Positions 1-8,951 of a DNA stretch of 64,000 nucleotides are shown piece by piece. This stretch comes from Nocardia yamanashiensis NBRC 100130 (lineage in GTDB: Bacteria > Actinomycetota > Actinomycetes > Mycobacteriales > Mycobacteriaceae). The first letter of the stretch is position 1. Each line of letters opens with the position of its first letter. The stretch covers positions 248,001 to 312,000 of the forward strand of contig NZ_BDCD01000011.1 in NCBI RefSeq assembly GCF_001613325.1, read 5' to 3'. The notes under the pieces are model-generated. The model saw only the letters and a program-made list of their open reading frames with translations, was not told the DNA's origin and did no database searches. Made by a program: the position numbers and the translations under genes.

Positions 1-1192
1 GGTCGGGCGCGGGCGCGTACGGGAATTCCCGCTGCTGATGGCCCCAGACCGGCTGCTGCGGCTGCGCGTCGGCGGGCAGCGGCGTGTAGTGGAAATCACT
101 GACCCGCACCACGGTCGGATCCGCGGGCACGATGACCGGCAGGTCGGAGGTGGCGGGGTGTTCGTCGGCTTCGGCGGCGGGGAAGCTGCCGGTGACGTAC
201 GCCCGGAAAGTCCCGGTATTGGGTTGCCGCACGGTGGGATCCGAGTTCTGCACGGGCGCGTTCGGCGTGCCCGGTCCGCCGACGGGCGCGAAACCCGATC
301 CGGTCGGCGGCAGCGTGCGCCCCTGCGGCAGGATCTCGGTGGGCGGGGCGGGAACCGCGGTGCCGGCCAAGGCCATCCGCGCCGCGCGGGCGAATTCCCC
401 GGCGGTCAGGAAGCGCGTGTTCGGATCCTTGGCGAGCGCCCGCGCCACCACTGAATCCAGAGCGGTCGGTATTCCAGGCAATTGGGTACTGGGCCGTGGT
501 GGCGGATCCGAAAGATGCGCCCGGATCAGCACGCTCATATTGTCCGCCGGGAACGGCTTGGTCCCCGTGAGGCATTCGTGCAGCACGCACCCCAGCGAGT
601 AGATGTCCGCCCGCCCGGTCACCGGCCCCGCGTCGAACCGCTCGGGCGCCATATAGGCGTAGGACCCGACCGCGGTCCCGGTCATGGTGAGGGTGGTGTC
701 CCCTTCGGCCCGCGCGATGCCGAAATCGGCCAGATATGCGAAATCCGCATCAGTGACAAGAATATTGGCGGGTTTCACATCCCGGTGCACCAGCCCGGAG
801 TAGTGCGCGGCGTCCAGCGCCGCCGCGATCTGCTCCACGATCGCGACCGCGCGCAGCGGCGACATCGGCCCCTGATAGTCCAGCAGCGAGCGCAGATCCT
901 GTCCGCGCACCAGCCGCATATCGATGTAGAGCACACCGTCGATCTCGCCCCAGTCGTGGATCGGGATGATGTGCGGTTCGGCCAGGCGCGCCGCGGCCTG
1001 CGATTCGCGACGGAAACGTTCCTGGTAGGAGGGGTCTTTCGCGAGATCCGACGGCAGCAGTTTGAGCGCTACCACCCGGTCCTTGACCGTGTCGTAGGCC
1101 TCGTAGACCTCCCCCATGCCGCCCCTGCCCAGCAGCGAGCGCAGCTCGTACGGCCCGAAACTGCCGCCGGCCCGCGATGGCGGTGCATCCAC
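1..1192 (-). CDS. Ser/Thr protein kinase (PknB-like), C-terminus cut by window edge
   Basis: This is a eukaryotic-type serine/threonine kinase, of which 397 codons are visible and the 3' end lies outside the window. The reading frame opens with a GTG preceded by GGAGG at 9-nt spacing. The protein shows the glycine-rich loop LLGRGGMGEVYEAYD near residues 20–34, an ALKLLP segment carrying the ATP-binding lysine, the catalytic loop HRDVKPANI and the DFG motif followed by an APE-type segment (MAPERF). After about residue 270 the sequence becomes rich in Pro, Ala and Thr, typical of the juxtamembrane linker of mycobacterial Pkn proteins; no membrane segment is reached before the edge. It lies just upstream, on the same strand, of a response regulator gene 57 bp away, but the two need not be one operon. 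The family assignment is secure; the substrate is unknown. Confidence 0.9.
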   Translation of the reverse strand, partial: MDAPPSRAGGSFGPYELRSLLGRGGMGEVYEAYDTVKDRVVALKLLPSDLAKDPSYQERFRRESQAAARLAEPHIIPIHDWGEIDGVLYIDMRLVRGQDLRSLLDYQGPMSPLRAVAIVEQIAAALDAAHYSGLVHRDVKPANILVTDADFAYLADFGIARAEGDTTLTMTGTAVGSYAYMAPERFDAGPVTGRADIYSLGCVLHECLTGTKPFPADNMSVLIRAHLSDPPPRPSTQLPGIPTALDSVVARALAKDPNTRFLTAGEFARAARMALAGTAVPAPPTEILPQGRTLPPTGSGFAPVGGPGTPNAPVQNSDPTVRQPNTGTFRAYVTGSFPAAEADEHPATSDLPVIVPADPTVVRVSDFHYTPLPADAQPQQPVWGHQQREFPYAPAPD

Positions 1193-1248
1193 CCCGTCAA
1201 ACCTCCAACTCTCGGTCGGGTCGCGACGAAGGTGTCCGCGGCCCGCCC

Positions 1249-1935
1249 CTATGGACTGGATTCTCCGGGTGCGACCACGCCGTGGTCAAACGCAAAGACG
1301 ATCGCCGCGGCCCGGTCCCGTAACCCGAGCTTTCCGAAGATATGTCCCACATGGCTCTTGACCGTTACTTCGGAGATGCCCAGACTGCGCGCGATCTCGG
1401 AATTCACGCGTCCCCGGCCGATGAGTTCGAGCACTTCGAGTTCGCGCACGGTCAGTTCCGATAGGCGGGACTTGCTGGGCGCCGCGGGCGCCGGTACCGA
1501 CCGGTATGCGGTGAGCACGCGCGGGGTGACCGACGGATCGAGCCAGGACCCGCCGCCCGCGACCGTGCGCACGGCGCGGATCAGATCCTCGGCGGGGGAG
1601 TCCTTGAGAATGAAGCCCGCCGCCCCCGCCCGCAGTGCCCCCGAAAGCAGCTGGTCGTCATCGAAAGTGGTGAGCACCAGCACCGGCGGCGCGTCCGGGA
1701 AGGCCCGCAGCGTGCGCGTCGCCTCGATCCCGCCGATGCGTTTCATGCGCAGATCCATCAGCACCACGTCCGGCCGGTGCGCGGCGAGCGCGGCCGGCAC
1801 CTCGTCCCCGTCCGCGCATTCGCTCACCACGAAACCGTCACGGCGGCGCAGGATTCGGCGCAATCCGCCCCGGACCAGTTCCTGATCGTCGACCACCAGT
1901 ACGTCGACGAGTTCCTCGTCGGGGCGCTCGGTCAC
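1249..1935 (-). CDS. NarL/LuxR-family response regulator
   Basis: Two-component response regulator of 228 residues. The receiver domain (about 10–130) has the acidic pair VVDDQE, the phospho-acceptor Asp61 in VVLMDLRM and the conserved Lys in FILKDSP. The C-terminal LuxR-type helix-turn-helix spans about 165–220 (LTVRELEVLELI … NSEIARSLGISEVTVKSHV). Its ATG overlaps the stop of the upstream histidine kinase by 4 bp, so the pair is translationally coupled. The partner is the kinase at 1932–3293. The divergent ABC transporter operon and the palindrome at 3351–3368 make an envelope-stress or cell-wall-antibiotic response plausible, but the signal cannot be read from the sequence. Confidence 0.93.
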   Translation of the reverse strand: MTERPDEELVDVLVVDDQELVRGGLRRILRRRDGFVVSECADGDEVPAALAAHRPDVVLMDLRMKRIGGIEATRTLRAFPDAPPVLVLTTFDDDQLLSGALRAGAAGFILKDSPAEDLIRAVRTVAGGGSWLDPSVTPRVLTAYRSVPAPAAPSKSRLSELTVRELEVLELIGRGRVNSEIARSLGISEVTVKSHVGHIFGKLGLRDRAAAIVFAFDHGVVAPGESSP

Positions 1936-3293
1936 ATGCTCTCCTGCGGCTGGCCCGGTCCGGCCGGGTCGGTCTGGGTCTTACGGGTCATGTTGTGCAG
2001 CATGGTGCGCAGCGAATCCTCGGCCTGGGTGGCGATACAGGACAGCTGCCCGGGCATCGGGATGCGGGCGTACACCCGCCAGCCGTCGTCGGCCGGCCCG
2101 GCCTGCAGATCGCCGCCGAGCAGGGCGGTGCGCTGGCGCATGCCGTCGATGCCCATGCCGCGGCCCGGGCGCACCGCCGCGCCGGCCGGCAGCGTATTGC
2201 CGATCTCGACGGTGATGTCCTTGGCGCACAGCGCGATTCGCAGCCGCGCCGACGCGCCCGGGGCGTGCTTGGCGATATTGGCGAGGGATTCCTGGCAGAT
2301 CCGGTACAGCGCCAGGCCCATGCCCGCCGACACCGCCGAGCTGTCGCCGCTCATCCGGTAGTCGACCTCCATGCCCGCGCGCACGAAATCGGCCACCAGT
2401 TCGGCGATATCGTCCAGTCCGGGTTCGGGTTTGTGCAGCGTGGGCCGCTGGTCGAGCAGGCCGACCGTGCGCCGGATATCGGCCATGGCCTGCCGCCCCA
2501 GCCGTTCGGCATCGGTGAGCGCGTCCACCGCCTCGTCCACGTCCCGGTCGGTCTGCAGGGCGTGCCGGGCGGCGGTCACGTGCAGCAGCGTGATGCTCAG
2601 CGAATGCGCGATCACGTCGTGCACCTCGCGCGCGATCCGGCGGCGTTCCTCGTCGGCCGCCGCCGCGGTCCGCACCTCTTGGTTCTCGCGCTCCTGATAC
2701 AGGTAGCGGCGCTGGAAGTTCATGAACTGGCCGGTCATCCACCCGCACAGGACCGCGATGGCGTAGACCGGCAGGCCCTCCTCGACATGCCCGATGGATT
2801 CGAAGAACGCCAGCTCCGCGATCATCACCAGCGCCACCGGGATGCTGGCCAGCGGCGTGGTCAGCGCCGCGACCTCGCCGACCGCGATGATCAGCACGAA
2901 CGGCGCGGAATCCGAGGGCACCGGCTGCGAGAGGAAGACCGCCGCCGCGGACATGTTCAGCACCGCGATGATCAGCGGTTTGGGCAACACCCCGAAGAAG
3001 GCGTACAGCGGCCCGGTGATGTAGGTGAGCGTCATGGCCAGGATCGGCAGCAGGCTCGGCCAATAGCCGCTGTCGTAGCGCTGCACCACCGCGACCGTCG
3101 CGATCACCAGCAGCACCACGTCGAATACCGCCACCACCGGGACCGGATAGCCGAAGTGCTCCACATTGGTGCGGAACTCCGCGACCGGATGCCGCGCGAA
3201 CCGCTGGATGCGCGCGCCGCTGGCCAGCGCCCATTCGTGCAATCTCCGCAACGCGCGCCCTACCGGTTGCGGGGTGGCGTCTGTCACGTCCAT
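1932..3293 (-). CDS. NarL-type sensor histidine kinase (HisKA_3)
   Basis: Membrane sensor kinase of 453 residues. Five or six hydrophobic segments lie between about residues 48 and 190, with little extracytoplasmic sequence, so it probably senses within or at the membrane. The dimerisation/phosphorylation motif REVHDVIAHSLS carries phospho-acceptor His225. The C-terminal HATPase domain shows ALYRICQESLANIAKHAPG (N box) and GRGMGIDGMRQR (G box). The gene overlaps the following response regulator by 4 bp (ATGA). It is transcribed divergently from the unknown-protein/ABC-transporter operon at 3475. The organisation resembles LiaSR/VraSR-like cell-envelope sensors placed beside a LolD/MacB-type exporter. 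That assignment is inferred from context, not from a recognised sensor domain. Confidence 0.92.
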   Translation of the reverse strand: MDVTDATPQPVGRALRRLHEWALASGARIQRFARHPVAEFRTNVEHFGYPVPVVAVFDVVLLVIATVAVVQRYDSGYWPSLLPILAMTLTYITGPLYAFFGVLPKPLIIAVLNMSAAAVFLSQPVPSDSAPFVLIIAVGEVAALTTPLASIPVALVMIAELAFFESIGHVEEGLPVYAIAVLCGWMTGQFMNFQRRYLYQERENQEVRTAAAADEERRRIAREVHDVIAHSLSITLLHVTAARHALQTDRDVDEAVDALTDAERLGRQAMADIRRTVGLLDQRPTLHKPEPGLDDIAELVADFVRAGMEVDYRMSGDSSAVSAGMGLALYRICQESLANIAKHAPGASARLRIALCAKDITVEIGNTLPAGAAVRPGRGMGIDGMRQRTALLGGDLQAGPADDGWRVYARIPMPGQLSCIATQAEDSLRTMLHNMTRKTQTDPAGPGQPQESM

Positions 3294-3350
3294 CCTGTCA
3301 GGCTAGTGGCCGGATATGACGGCGTACATCGTGCGCGGGCAGGGGGCGGT

Positions 3351-3368
3351 CTCCTACCGGGGTAGGAG
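3351..3368. promoter_or_regulatory. Perfect palindrome between two-component and ABC operons (candidate operator)
   Basis: Arms CTCCTAC and GTAGGAG flank a 4-base centre (CGGG). The site lies 58 bp upstream of the histidine kinase start and about 105 bp upstream of the divergent operon start. This is the usual position for the binding site of the NarL-type regulator encoded alongside. Regulator identity is inferred. Confidence 0.5.
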
Positions 3369-3474
3369 CTCGAGTCGCGTCCGCGGCACGACGACACGGC
3401 TCACGGGCGTCCGTAGCGTTCAGGGCAACGGCATCCGGCACCGAAATCGGATGCGCGACGAAAGGTAGGGGGCC

Positions 3475-3804
3475 ATGACCTGGGCAGACCTGCACGCTCG
3501 CACCGAACTCGTGCACACCGTACTGGATCGGGCGGCGCGAAATCCCGCCGATCCCAACCTCTTCCACGACCTGCCCGAGCTGGACCGGCTCTTCGGCGGG
3601 GTCGACGGACTGCTGCTCGCGCTGCGGCATCGCTGGGAGAACCATCTGACCGTGAAACTGGATCACGCACTGGCGCAGGGGAAGTCGGTGGACCAGGTGC
3701 GGCTCGAACTGGCCGCCGAACAGCCCGCGCTGCGCGCGGTGCTGGACCGGTACGGTACCGACGAGCTGTACCGGCGGCCGCGCCCGCGCGCACTGGCCAG
3801 CTGA
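3475..3804 (+). CDS. Conserved small protein of unknown function in ABC operon
   Basis: A 109-residue soluble protein that I do not recognise. It has no signal peptide or membrane segment and is predicted to be mainly helical (LHARTELVHTVLDRAARN, VDGLLLALRHRWENHL, VDQVRLELAAEQPALRAVLDRY). The Arg-rich C-terminus (RRPRPRALAS) is probably disordered. The start ATG follows a purine-rich stretch (AAAGGTAGGGGGCC). It stops 25 bp before the ABC ATPase start and is the first gene of that operon, so it is probably co-induced with the transporter by the divergent two-component system. A cytoplasmic accessory or regulatory role is a guess. Confidence 0.75.
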   Translation: MTWADLHARTELVHTVLDRAARNPADPNLFHDLPELDRLFGGVDGLLLALRHRWENHLTVKLDHALAQGKSVDQVRLELAAEQPALRAVLDRYGTDELYRRPRPRALAS

Positions 3805-3829
3805 CACAACATCACAAGGGGAGAGGCCC

Positions 3830-4579
3830 ATGCTGGAATTGACCGACGTCACCAAGGAATACCGGGTGGGGGAGCAGACCGTGCGCGCCCTGGACTCGAT
3901 CAGCCTGCGCATCGAGCCGGGCGAGTTCACCGCCATCATCGGGCCCTCGGGTTCCGGCAAGAGCACGATGCTGCACCTGCTGGGTGCGCTGGATTCCCCG
4001 GACTCCGGGTCGATTCGCTTCCGGGACAAGGAGATCGGCGGCCTGAACGACGACCAGCAGTCCGAATTCCGGCGGCACCAGGTGGGTTTCGTCTTCCAGT
4101 TCTTCAATCTGCTGCCCACGCTCTCGGCCTGGGAGAACGTCGCCATTCCGAAGCTGCTGGACGGCAGCGGATTGCGCAAGGCCAAGCCGCGCGCGCTGGA
4201 ACTGCTCGACCTGGTCGGCCTGTCCGACCGGGCCGAGCACCGGCCGGCCGAACTGTCCGGCGGGCAGATGCAGCGCGTCGCGGTGGCGCGGGCGCTCATC
4301 ATGGATCCGCCGCTGATCCTCGCCGACGAGCCCACCGGCAACCTGGACTCCAAGACCGGGGCCTCGATTCTCGAACTGCTGCGCGAGATCACCGCGGCCG
4401 GCAACTCGGTGGTCATGGTGACCCACGACATGGGTGCGGTGAGCTACTGCCACCGGGTGATCACGCTGCGCGACGGGCGGATCGGATCCAACGAGCGGGT
4501 GGTGCACGAGGCGGACGGCTCCGCGCATACCGTGACCGACGCCGAGGTCGCCGAGCGCGACGGGGCGGTGCGCGCATGA
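3830..4579 (+). CDS. ABC transporter ATP-binding protein (LolD/MacB type)
   Basis: Nucleotide-binding subunit of 249 residues. It has Walker A GPSGSGKST (38–46), a Q-loop in VGFVFQFFNLLPTLSAWENV, signature LSGGQMQRVAVARAL, Walker B LILADEPTGNLDS and H-loop MVTHD. The FFNLLPTLSAWENV region is typical of the LolD/MacB/FtsE subgroup that works with FtsX-like permeases. The start is preceded by AAGGGGAGAGGCCC. Its stop overlaps the ATG of the large permease by 4 bp, so the two subunits are coupled. Such pairs in actinobacteria typically export lipids, peptides or cell-envelope substrates, or act as antibiotic-response modules. The substrate here is unknown. Confidence 0.95.
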   Translation: MLELTDVTKEYRVGEQTVRALDSISLRIEPGEFTAIIGPSGSGKSTMLHLLGALDSPDSGSIRFRDKEIGGLNDDQQSEFRRHQVGFVFQFFNLLPTLSAWENVAIPKLLDGSGLRKAKPRALELLDLVGLSDRAEHRPAELSGGQMQRVAVARALIMDPPLILADEPTGNLDSKTGASILELLREITAAGNSVVMVTHDMGAVSYCHRVITLRDGRIGSNERVVHEADGSAHTVTDAEVAERDGAVRA

Positions 4580-7071
4580 TCCGCGCGGCATGGGATCGGC
4601 TACGGCTGTTCAATATCGGTGACCTGCTCGCGCATCGCGGGCGCACCGCCATGTCCATGATGGTGATGGGAGTCTCGGCGGGACTGCTGGTTTCGGTGTT
4701 CAGCATCTCCGGCTCCATCACCGGATCGGTCGACAAGCTCACCCGTTCACTCGGCGGCAAGGCCGCGCTGGAGATCACCGGCGTCACCGACGCCGGGTTC
4801 GATCAGGCTCTGCTGCAAGAGATCCGGTCCGTCACGGGCGTGCGGGTGGCGGTGCCGATGCTGCGCCAGTCCATCGGCGCGGACGACGAGCGGGCGCTGC
4901 TGGTCGGCGCGGATCAGACCATGACCGAGCTCGGCACCGACCTGGACGGGCCGTTGCGCGATCAGGCGGCCAAACTGCTCACCGTTCCCAACGGGGTGCT
5001 GGTCGGCTCCGCCATGGGGCGCACCGAAGGTGAGAAGTTCCAGATCGGCGCGGTGAACGCCACCGTGGCCGGGGTGCTGGACGCGGCCGCCGCCCGTGAT
5101 CTCAATGGCGGGCACATCGTGATGGCGCTGCTGCCGGTGGCGCAGAAGATCACCGAACGGGCCGGGCGGCTGGACTCGGTGCAGATCATCGCCGCGCCTG
5201 GCGCCGACGTCGGTCAGCTGAGATCCGAACTGACCAAGGTGGTTTCGGGCCGCGCCGTGGTCGCCGACCCGGATCTGCGGGCGGCGCAGGCGGGCGGCGC
5301 GGTGCAGCTGGTGCGGTATTCGACGCTGGCGTCCTCCGCGGCGGCGCTCATCGTCTCCGCGTTCCTGATCTACAACGCCATGAGTATGGCGGTGGCGCAA
5401 CGCCGTACGACGCTGTCGCTGCTGCGCGCCATCGGCGGCAAACGCGGGCCGATGGTGCGCGACCTGATCGCCGAGGCGGCGCTGCTGGGCCTGATCGGCG
5501 GCCTCATCGGCGCGGTCATCGGAATGTTCATGGGCCGCACCGCCATCACCCGCCTGCCCGCCGCCATGGTGCAGTCGGTGGAGGCGCGCACCGAATACAT
5601 GGTGCCCGGCTATGCAATCCCGGTGGCGGTGGCCGCCTGCGTGCTGGCCTCGGTCGCCGCGTCGGCGCTGGCCGCCCGGCAGGTCTACAAGGTCGCGCCG
5701 ATCGAGGCGCTGGCCCCGGTCGGCGGCTCCGCGGCCGATACCGTGCCGCCGGTGTGGCGCTGGGTCGCGGTGGTCGTGGGCGTGGGGATGGTCGCCCTCG
5801 CGATCGTGCTCGCCTACTCCGACCTGGGCCTGGTCTCGCTGGGCTCGATCTCGCTGTCCATCGGCGGCGGCGTGGTGCTCTGCTTCGCCGCCACCGGACC
5901 CATCGTGCGCGGCATCGCCGCCGTCTCCGGGCGGTTCGGCGCACCCGGCGCGCTCGGCGCCACCTCCGCCGAACGCGCGCCCCGGCGGGTCTGGGCGACC
6001 GCCATGACCGTCATGATCGGCGTCGCCGCCGTGGTGGCCATGGGCAATTCCAGCCGCAACCTGGTCAGCTCGGCCGCCGACACCTTCGAATCCCTCGCCT
6101 CGACAGACGTTTTCGTCAGCCCCACCGCCATGGAACAGTTCCCCACCGGGCCGCTGCTCCCCGCCGACCTGAAGGCCAAACTCCAGGCCATCCCCGGCGT
6201 CTCCGCGACCGGTTCCGCCCAAATGGCTTTCGCCACCCTGGGCCGCGGCCGCGTCATGCTCCAGGCCTACGAAGGCAATATCGCCCGCAGCTCGGCCCTG
6301 GAGGGCACCAGCGACTCCGACCGGGAGCGCATGGCGCGCGGTGAGGGCGTGGTCATCTCCCGCGATGTGGCGCGGTCACTGGACGTCGAAGCCGGTTCGG
6401 CCATCGACCTGCCGACGCCGACCGGCACGCACCGGGTCACCATCTTGCGGGTGGTGCCCTACTTCTCGGCCATCGCCGGCATCGTGGTCATGGACCTGGG
6501 CATCATGCAGCAGTGGTATCAGCGCGCGGGCGAAACCATCATCGGCATCGATTTCGCCCCGGGCGCGAACCACGAGGAAGTGATGTCCGCCATCCGCGCC
6601 GTGGTGCCCGCCGGAATCCACGTCGACACCGGCCGGGCGGCGGTGGACGCCATCTCCAGCAGCGTCCGCCAGGGCACCTCCATCAGCGCCGCCATCCTCT
6701 GGATCGTGGTGCTGGTGGCGACCGTCGCGCTCCTCAACACCCTCATGCTCTCGGTACTGGAACGCCGCCGGGAACTGGGCGTCCTGCGCGCCATCGGCAC
6801 CAGCCGCCGGTTCCTGCTGCGCTCGGTGCTCACCGAAGCCGCCGGCATCGGATTGATGGGCGCCGCACTGGGATTGGCCGTCGGCTCGGCGGTCCACTAC
6901 CTGGCCACTATCGCCCTCGGCCATGCCACCTCCATCGACGTCGTCTACCACCCCAGCCCGCTGCTGCTGGTCTACGCGATCGTCGCGACCCTGCTGGCCT
7001 TGCTCGGTTCCATCCCGCCCGCGGTGCGCGCCGCCCGCCTGCCCATCGTGGAGGCCATCGCCGCAGATTGA
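4576..7071 (+). CDS. ABC transporter permease with two FtsX-like domains
   Basis: Permease of 831 residues. The N-terminal membrane segment (about 25–47) is followed by a large extracytoplasmic MacB_PCD-like domain. A first FtsX block has three membrane helices (about 250–400), then two central helices, a second periplasmic domain, and a final FtsX block (about 700–830) with the typical [38 protein letters not shown] motif region. A similar motif, [26 protein letters not shown], occurs in the first half, so the protein is an internal duplication. It acts with the coupled ATPase at 3830. The family works as mechanotransmission or export machines rather than classical channels. Confidence 0.93.
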   Translation: MIRAAWDRLRLFNIGDLLAHRGRTAMSMMVMGVSAGLLVSVFSISGSITGSVDKLTRSLGGKAALEITGVTDAGFDQALLQEIRSVTGVRVAVPMLRQSIGADDERALLVGADQTMTELGTDLDGPLRDQAAKLLTVPNGVLVGSAMGRTEGEKFQIGAVNATVAGVLDAAAARDLNGGHIVMALLPVAQKITERAGRLDSVQIIAAPGADVGQLRSELTKVVSGRAVVADPDLRAAQAGGAVQLVRYSTLASSAAALIVSAFLIYNAMSMAVAQRRTTLSLLRAIGGKRGPMVRDLIAEAALLGLIGGLIGAVIGMFMGRTAITRLPAAMVQSVEARTEYMVPGYAIPVAVAACVLASVAASALAARQVYKVAPIEALAPVGGSAADTVPPVWRWVAVVVGVGMVALAIVLAYSDLGLVSLGSISLSIGGGVVLCFAATGPIVRGIAAVSGRFGAPGALGATSAERAPRRVWATAMTVMIGVAAVVAMGNSSRNLVSSAADTFESLASTDVFVSPTAMEQFPTGPLLPADLKAKLQAIPGVSATGSAQMAFATLGRGRVMLQAYEGNIARSSALEGTSDSDRERMARGEGVVISRDVARSLDVEAGSAIDLPTPTGTHRVTILRVVPYFSAIAGIVVMDLGIMQQWYQRAGETIIGIDFAPGANHEEVMSAIRAVVPAGIHVDTGRAAVDAISSSVRQGTSISAAILWIVVLVATVALLNTLMLSVLERRRELGVLRAIGTSRRFLLRSVLTEAAGIGLMGAALGLAVGSAVHYLATIALGHATSIDVVYHPSPLLLVYAIVATLLALLGSIPPAVRAARLPIVEAIAAD

Positions 7072-7111
7072 GCTGGGACCGACCGCGTTCGGACATGCGG
7101 ACCCGTTTACC

Positions 7112-7124
7112 TAGACTGGTCCGC
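7112..7124 (+). promoter_or_regulatory. -10 box (TAGACT) placed for a leaderless gatB mRNA
   Basis: TAGACT ends 7 nt before the gatB ATG, and a TTCGGA lies 18 nt upstream at 7088–7093. There is no Shine–Dalgarno sequence between box and start. This geometry fits transcription starting at the A of the start codon. Confidence 0.5.
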
Positions 7125-8639
7125 ATGAGCGCAGCTACCGCCGACTTGATGGATTACTCCGACGTCATCGACAGGTACGAGCCGGTGCTGGGTATGGAGG
7201 TCCACGTCGAGCTGGGTACCGCGACCAAGATGTTCTGCGGCTGCCCGACCGAGTTCGGCGCGGAGCCCAACACCCAGGTGTGCCCGGTATGCCTGGGCCT
7301 GCCGGGCTCGCTGCCGGTGGTGAACGAGAAGGCCGTGGAATCGGCCATCCGGATCGGGCTCGCGCTGAACTGCTCCATCACCCCGTGGGGGCGGTTCGCG
7401 CGCAAGAACTACTTCTACCCGGACCAGCCCAAGAACTACCAGATCAGCCAGTACGACGAGCCCATCGCGACCGACGGTTACCTGGACGTGGTGCTCGACG
7501 ACGGATCGGTCTTCCGGGTGGATATCGAGCGGGCGCACATGGAGGAGGACACCGGTAAGTCGCTGCACGTCGGCGGCGCGACCGGCCGAATCCACGGCGC
7601 CTCGCATTCGCTGCTGGACTACAACCGCGCGGGCGTGCCGCTGATCGAGATCGTCACCAAGCCCATCACGGGTGCGGGGGAGCGGGCGCCGGAGGTGGCG
7701 CGCGCCTACGTGACCGCGCTGCGCGAGGTGCTCAAGTCCCTCGACGTCTCCGACGTGAAGATGGAGCAGGGCTCGCTGCGCTGCGACGCCAACGTCTCGC
7801 TGATGCCCAAGGGCGCCAAGGTGTTCGGCACCCGCACCGAGACCAAGAACGTGAACTCGCTCAAGAGCGTCGAGGTCGCGGTGCGCTTCGAGATGCGCCG
7901 GCAGGGCGCGGTGCTGGCCGCGGGCGGCGAGATCATCCAGGAGACCCGGCACTTCCACGAGGCCGACGGCTCCACCTCCTCCGGCCGGATCAAGGAGACC
8001 GCCGAGGACTACCGCTACTTCCCGGAGCCGGACCTCGAGCCCATCGCGCCCGACGCGGCGTGGGTGGAGGAACTGCGCGGCACCATTCCGGAGTACCCGT
8101 GGCTGCGCCGGGCCCGCATCCAGTCCGACTGGGGCCTGTCCGACGAGGTGTTCCGCGACCTGGTGAACGCGGGCGCGCTGGACCTGATCATCGCGACCGT
8201 CGACGCCGGTGCCTCGGTGGACGCGGCGCGGTCCTGGTGGGTCGCCTACCTGACCGAGAAGGCCAAGGAGCGCGAGGTCTCGCTCGAGGACCTGCCCATC
8301 ACGCCGAAGCAGGTCGCCGAGGTGGCGGGGCTGGTCGAGGCCAAGACCATCAACAACAAGGTGGCCAAGCAGGTCGTCGACTTCGTGCTGGCGGGCGAGG
8401 GCGAACCGGCACAGATCGTCGAGGCCAAGGGGCTCGGCATGGTCAGCGACGATTCCGCGCTGCAGGCCGAGGTCGAGAAGGCCCTGGCCGCCAACCCGGA
8501 TATCGCCGACAAGATCCGCTCCGGCAAGGTCCAGGCCGCCGGCAAGGTGGTCGGTGACGTCATGAAGGCCACCCGTGGCCAGGCCGACGCCGCCCGCGTG
8601 CGGGAACTGGTGCTGGCCGCCTGCGGCGTCAGCGAATAA
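7125..8639 (+). CDS. gatB: Aspartyl/glutamyl-tRNA(Asn/Gln) amidotransferase subunit B
   Basis: GatB, 504 residues, is the tRNA-binding and kinase-like subunit of the GatCAB complex, which converts Glu-tRNA(Gln) to Gln-tRNA(Gln). The signature [15 protein letters not shown] is near residue 20, with zinc-site cysteines in [10 protein letters not shown] … [13 protein letters not shown]. The core [17 protein letters not shown] and the C-terminal YqeY-like helical tail are all present, and length matches the family. The ATG at 7125 is chosen because the frame upstream has no conservation and because a -10 box sits 7 nt before it. gatC and gatA are not in the window and probably lie elsewhere. A long hairpin follows the stop. 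Confidence 0.97.
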   Translation: MSAATADLMDYSDVIDRYEPVLGMEVHVELGTATKMFCGCPTEFGAEPNTQVCPVCLGLPGSLPVVNEKAVESAIRIGLALNCSITPWGRFARKNYFYPDQPKNYQISQYDEPIATDGYLDVVLDDGSVFRVDIERAHMEEDTGKSLHVGGATGRIHGASHSLLDYNRAGVPLIEIVTKPITGAGERAPEVARAYVTALREVLKSLDVSDVKMEQGSLRCDANVSLMPKGAKVFGTRTETKNVNSLKSVEVAVRFEMRRQGAVLAAGGEIIQETRHFHEADGSTSSGRIKETAEDYRYFPEPDLEPIAPDAAWVEELRGTIPEYPWLRRARIQSDWGLSDEVFRDLVNAGALDLIIATVDAGASVDAARSWWVAYLTEKAKEREVSLEDLPITPKQVAEVAGLVEAKTINNKVAKQVVDFVLAGEGEPAQIVEAKGLGMVSDDSALQAEVEKALAANPDIADKIRSGKVQAAGKVVGDVMKATRGQADAARVRELVLAACGVSE

Positions 8640-8654
8640 GGGCCGAAACAGCAC

Positions 8655-8684
8655 TGTGGCGCACGGCGGTTGCCGTGCGCCACA
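8655..8684. terminator. Bidirectional hairpin between gatB and small-peptide gene
   Basis: A perfect 13-bp stem (TGTGGCGCACGGC with its complement) and a GGTT loop sit between convergent genes. It is followed on the plus strand by GGCGTTTT. It can end transcription from gatB and from the minus-strand peptide gene. Confidence 0.8.
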
Positions 8685-8705
8685 GGCGTTTTCCGAGCGT
8701 GCCGG

Positions 8706-8810
8706 TTACGCGCTGCCCCAGGACTGCAGCAGGTAGGTGATATTCGCGGTGATCGAGGTGATCACGTCGGCGAAATTCAAAGCGGCCGAGCCCAAGTCGA
8801 CGCTGCCCAT
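8706..8810 (-). CDS. 34-residue amphipathic/hydrophobic peptide gene
   Basis: A short reading frame with an unusually good ribosome-binding site (GGAGGAAAC directly before ATG). It encodes 34 residues beginning MGSVDLGSAALNFADVI and ending YLLQSWGSA, rich in Ala, Ile, Ser and Thr with no basic residues. A terminator follows 22 bp downstream. There is no signal sequence; the whole peptide could form one amphipathic helix. It resembles in style the very short, signal-less PorA/PorH cell-wall peptides of corynebacteria, but no specific homology is claimed. It shares the pentapeptide GSAAL with the peptide gene at 42722. I do not recognise the family. Confidence 0.6.
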   Translation of the reverse strand: MGSVDLGSAALNFADVITSITANITYLLQSWGSA

Positions 8811-8951
8811 GTTTCCTCCAAGTTGCTAACTGTTTGCCGCTCTACCGTGGCACAGCGCGGAGGGATCGTAAACATGGGCATTTAACCCTGTTCGGTGTTG
8901 GTACCGGTGGGTGTCCGGCGCGCACCGCCCGGGGTTTGCCGAAAGCCGCTG

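Noticed and set aside
6513..7124. In-frame upstream extension of gatB
   Set aside because: It is the shadow of the ABC permease gene in another frame; gatB conservation begins at 7125 and a -10 box precedes that ATG.
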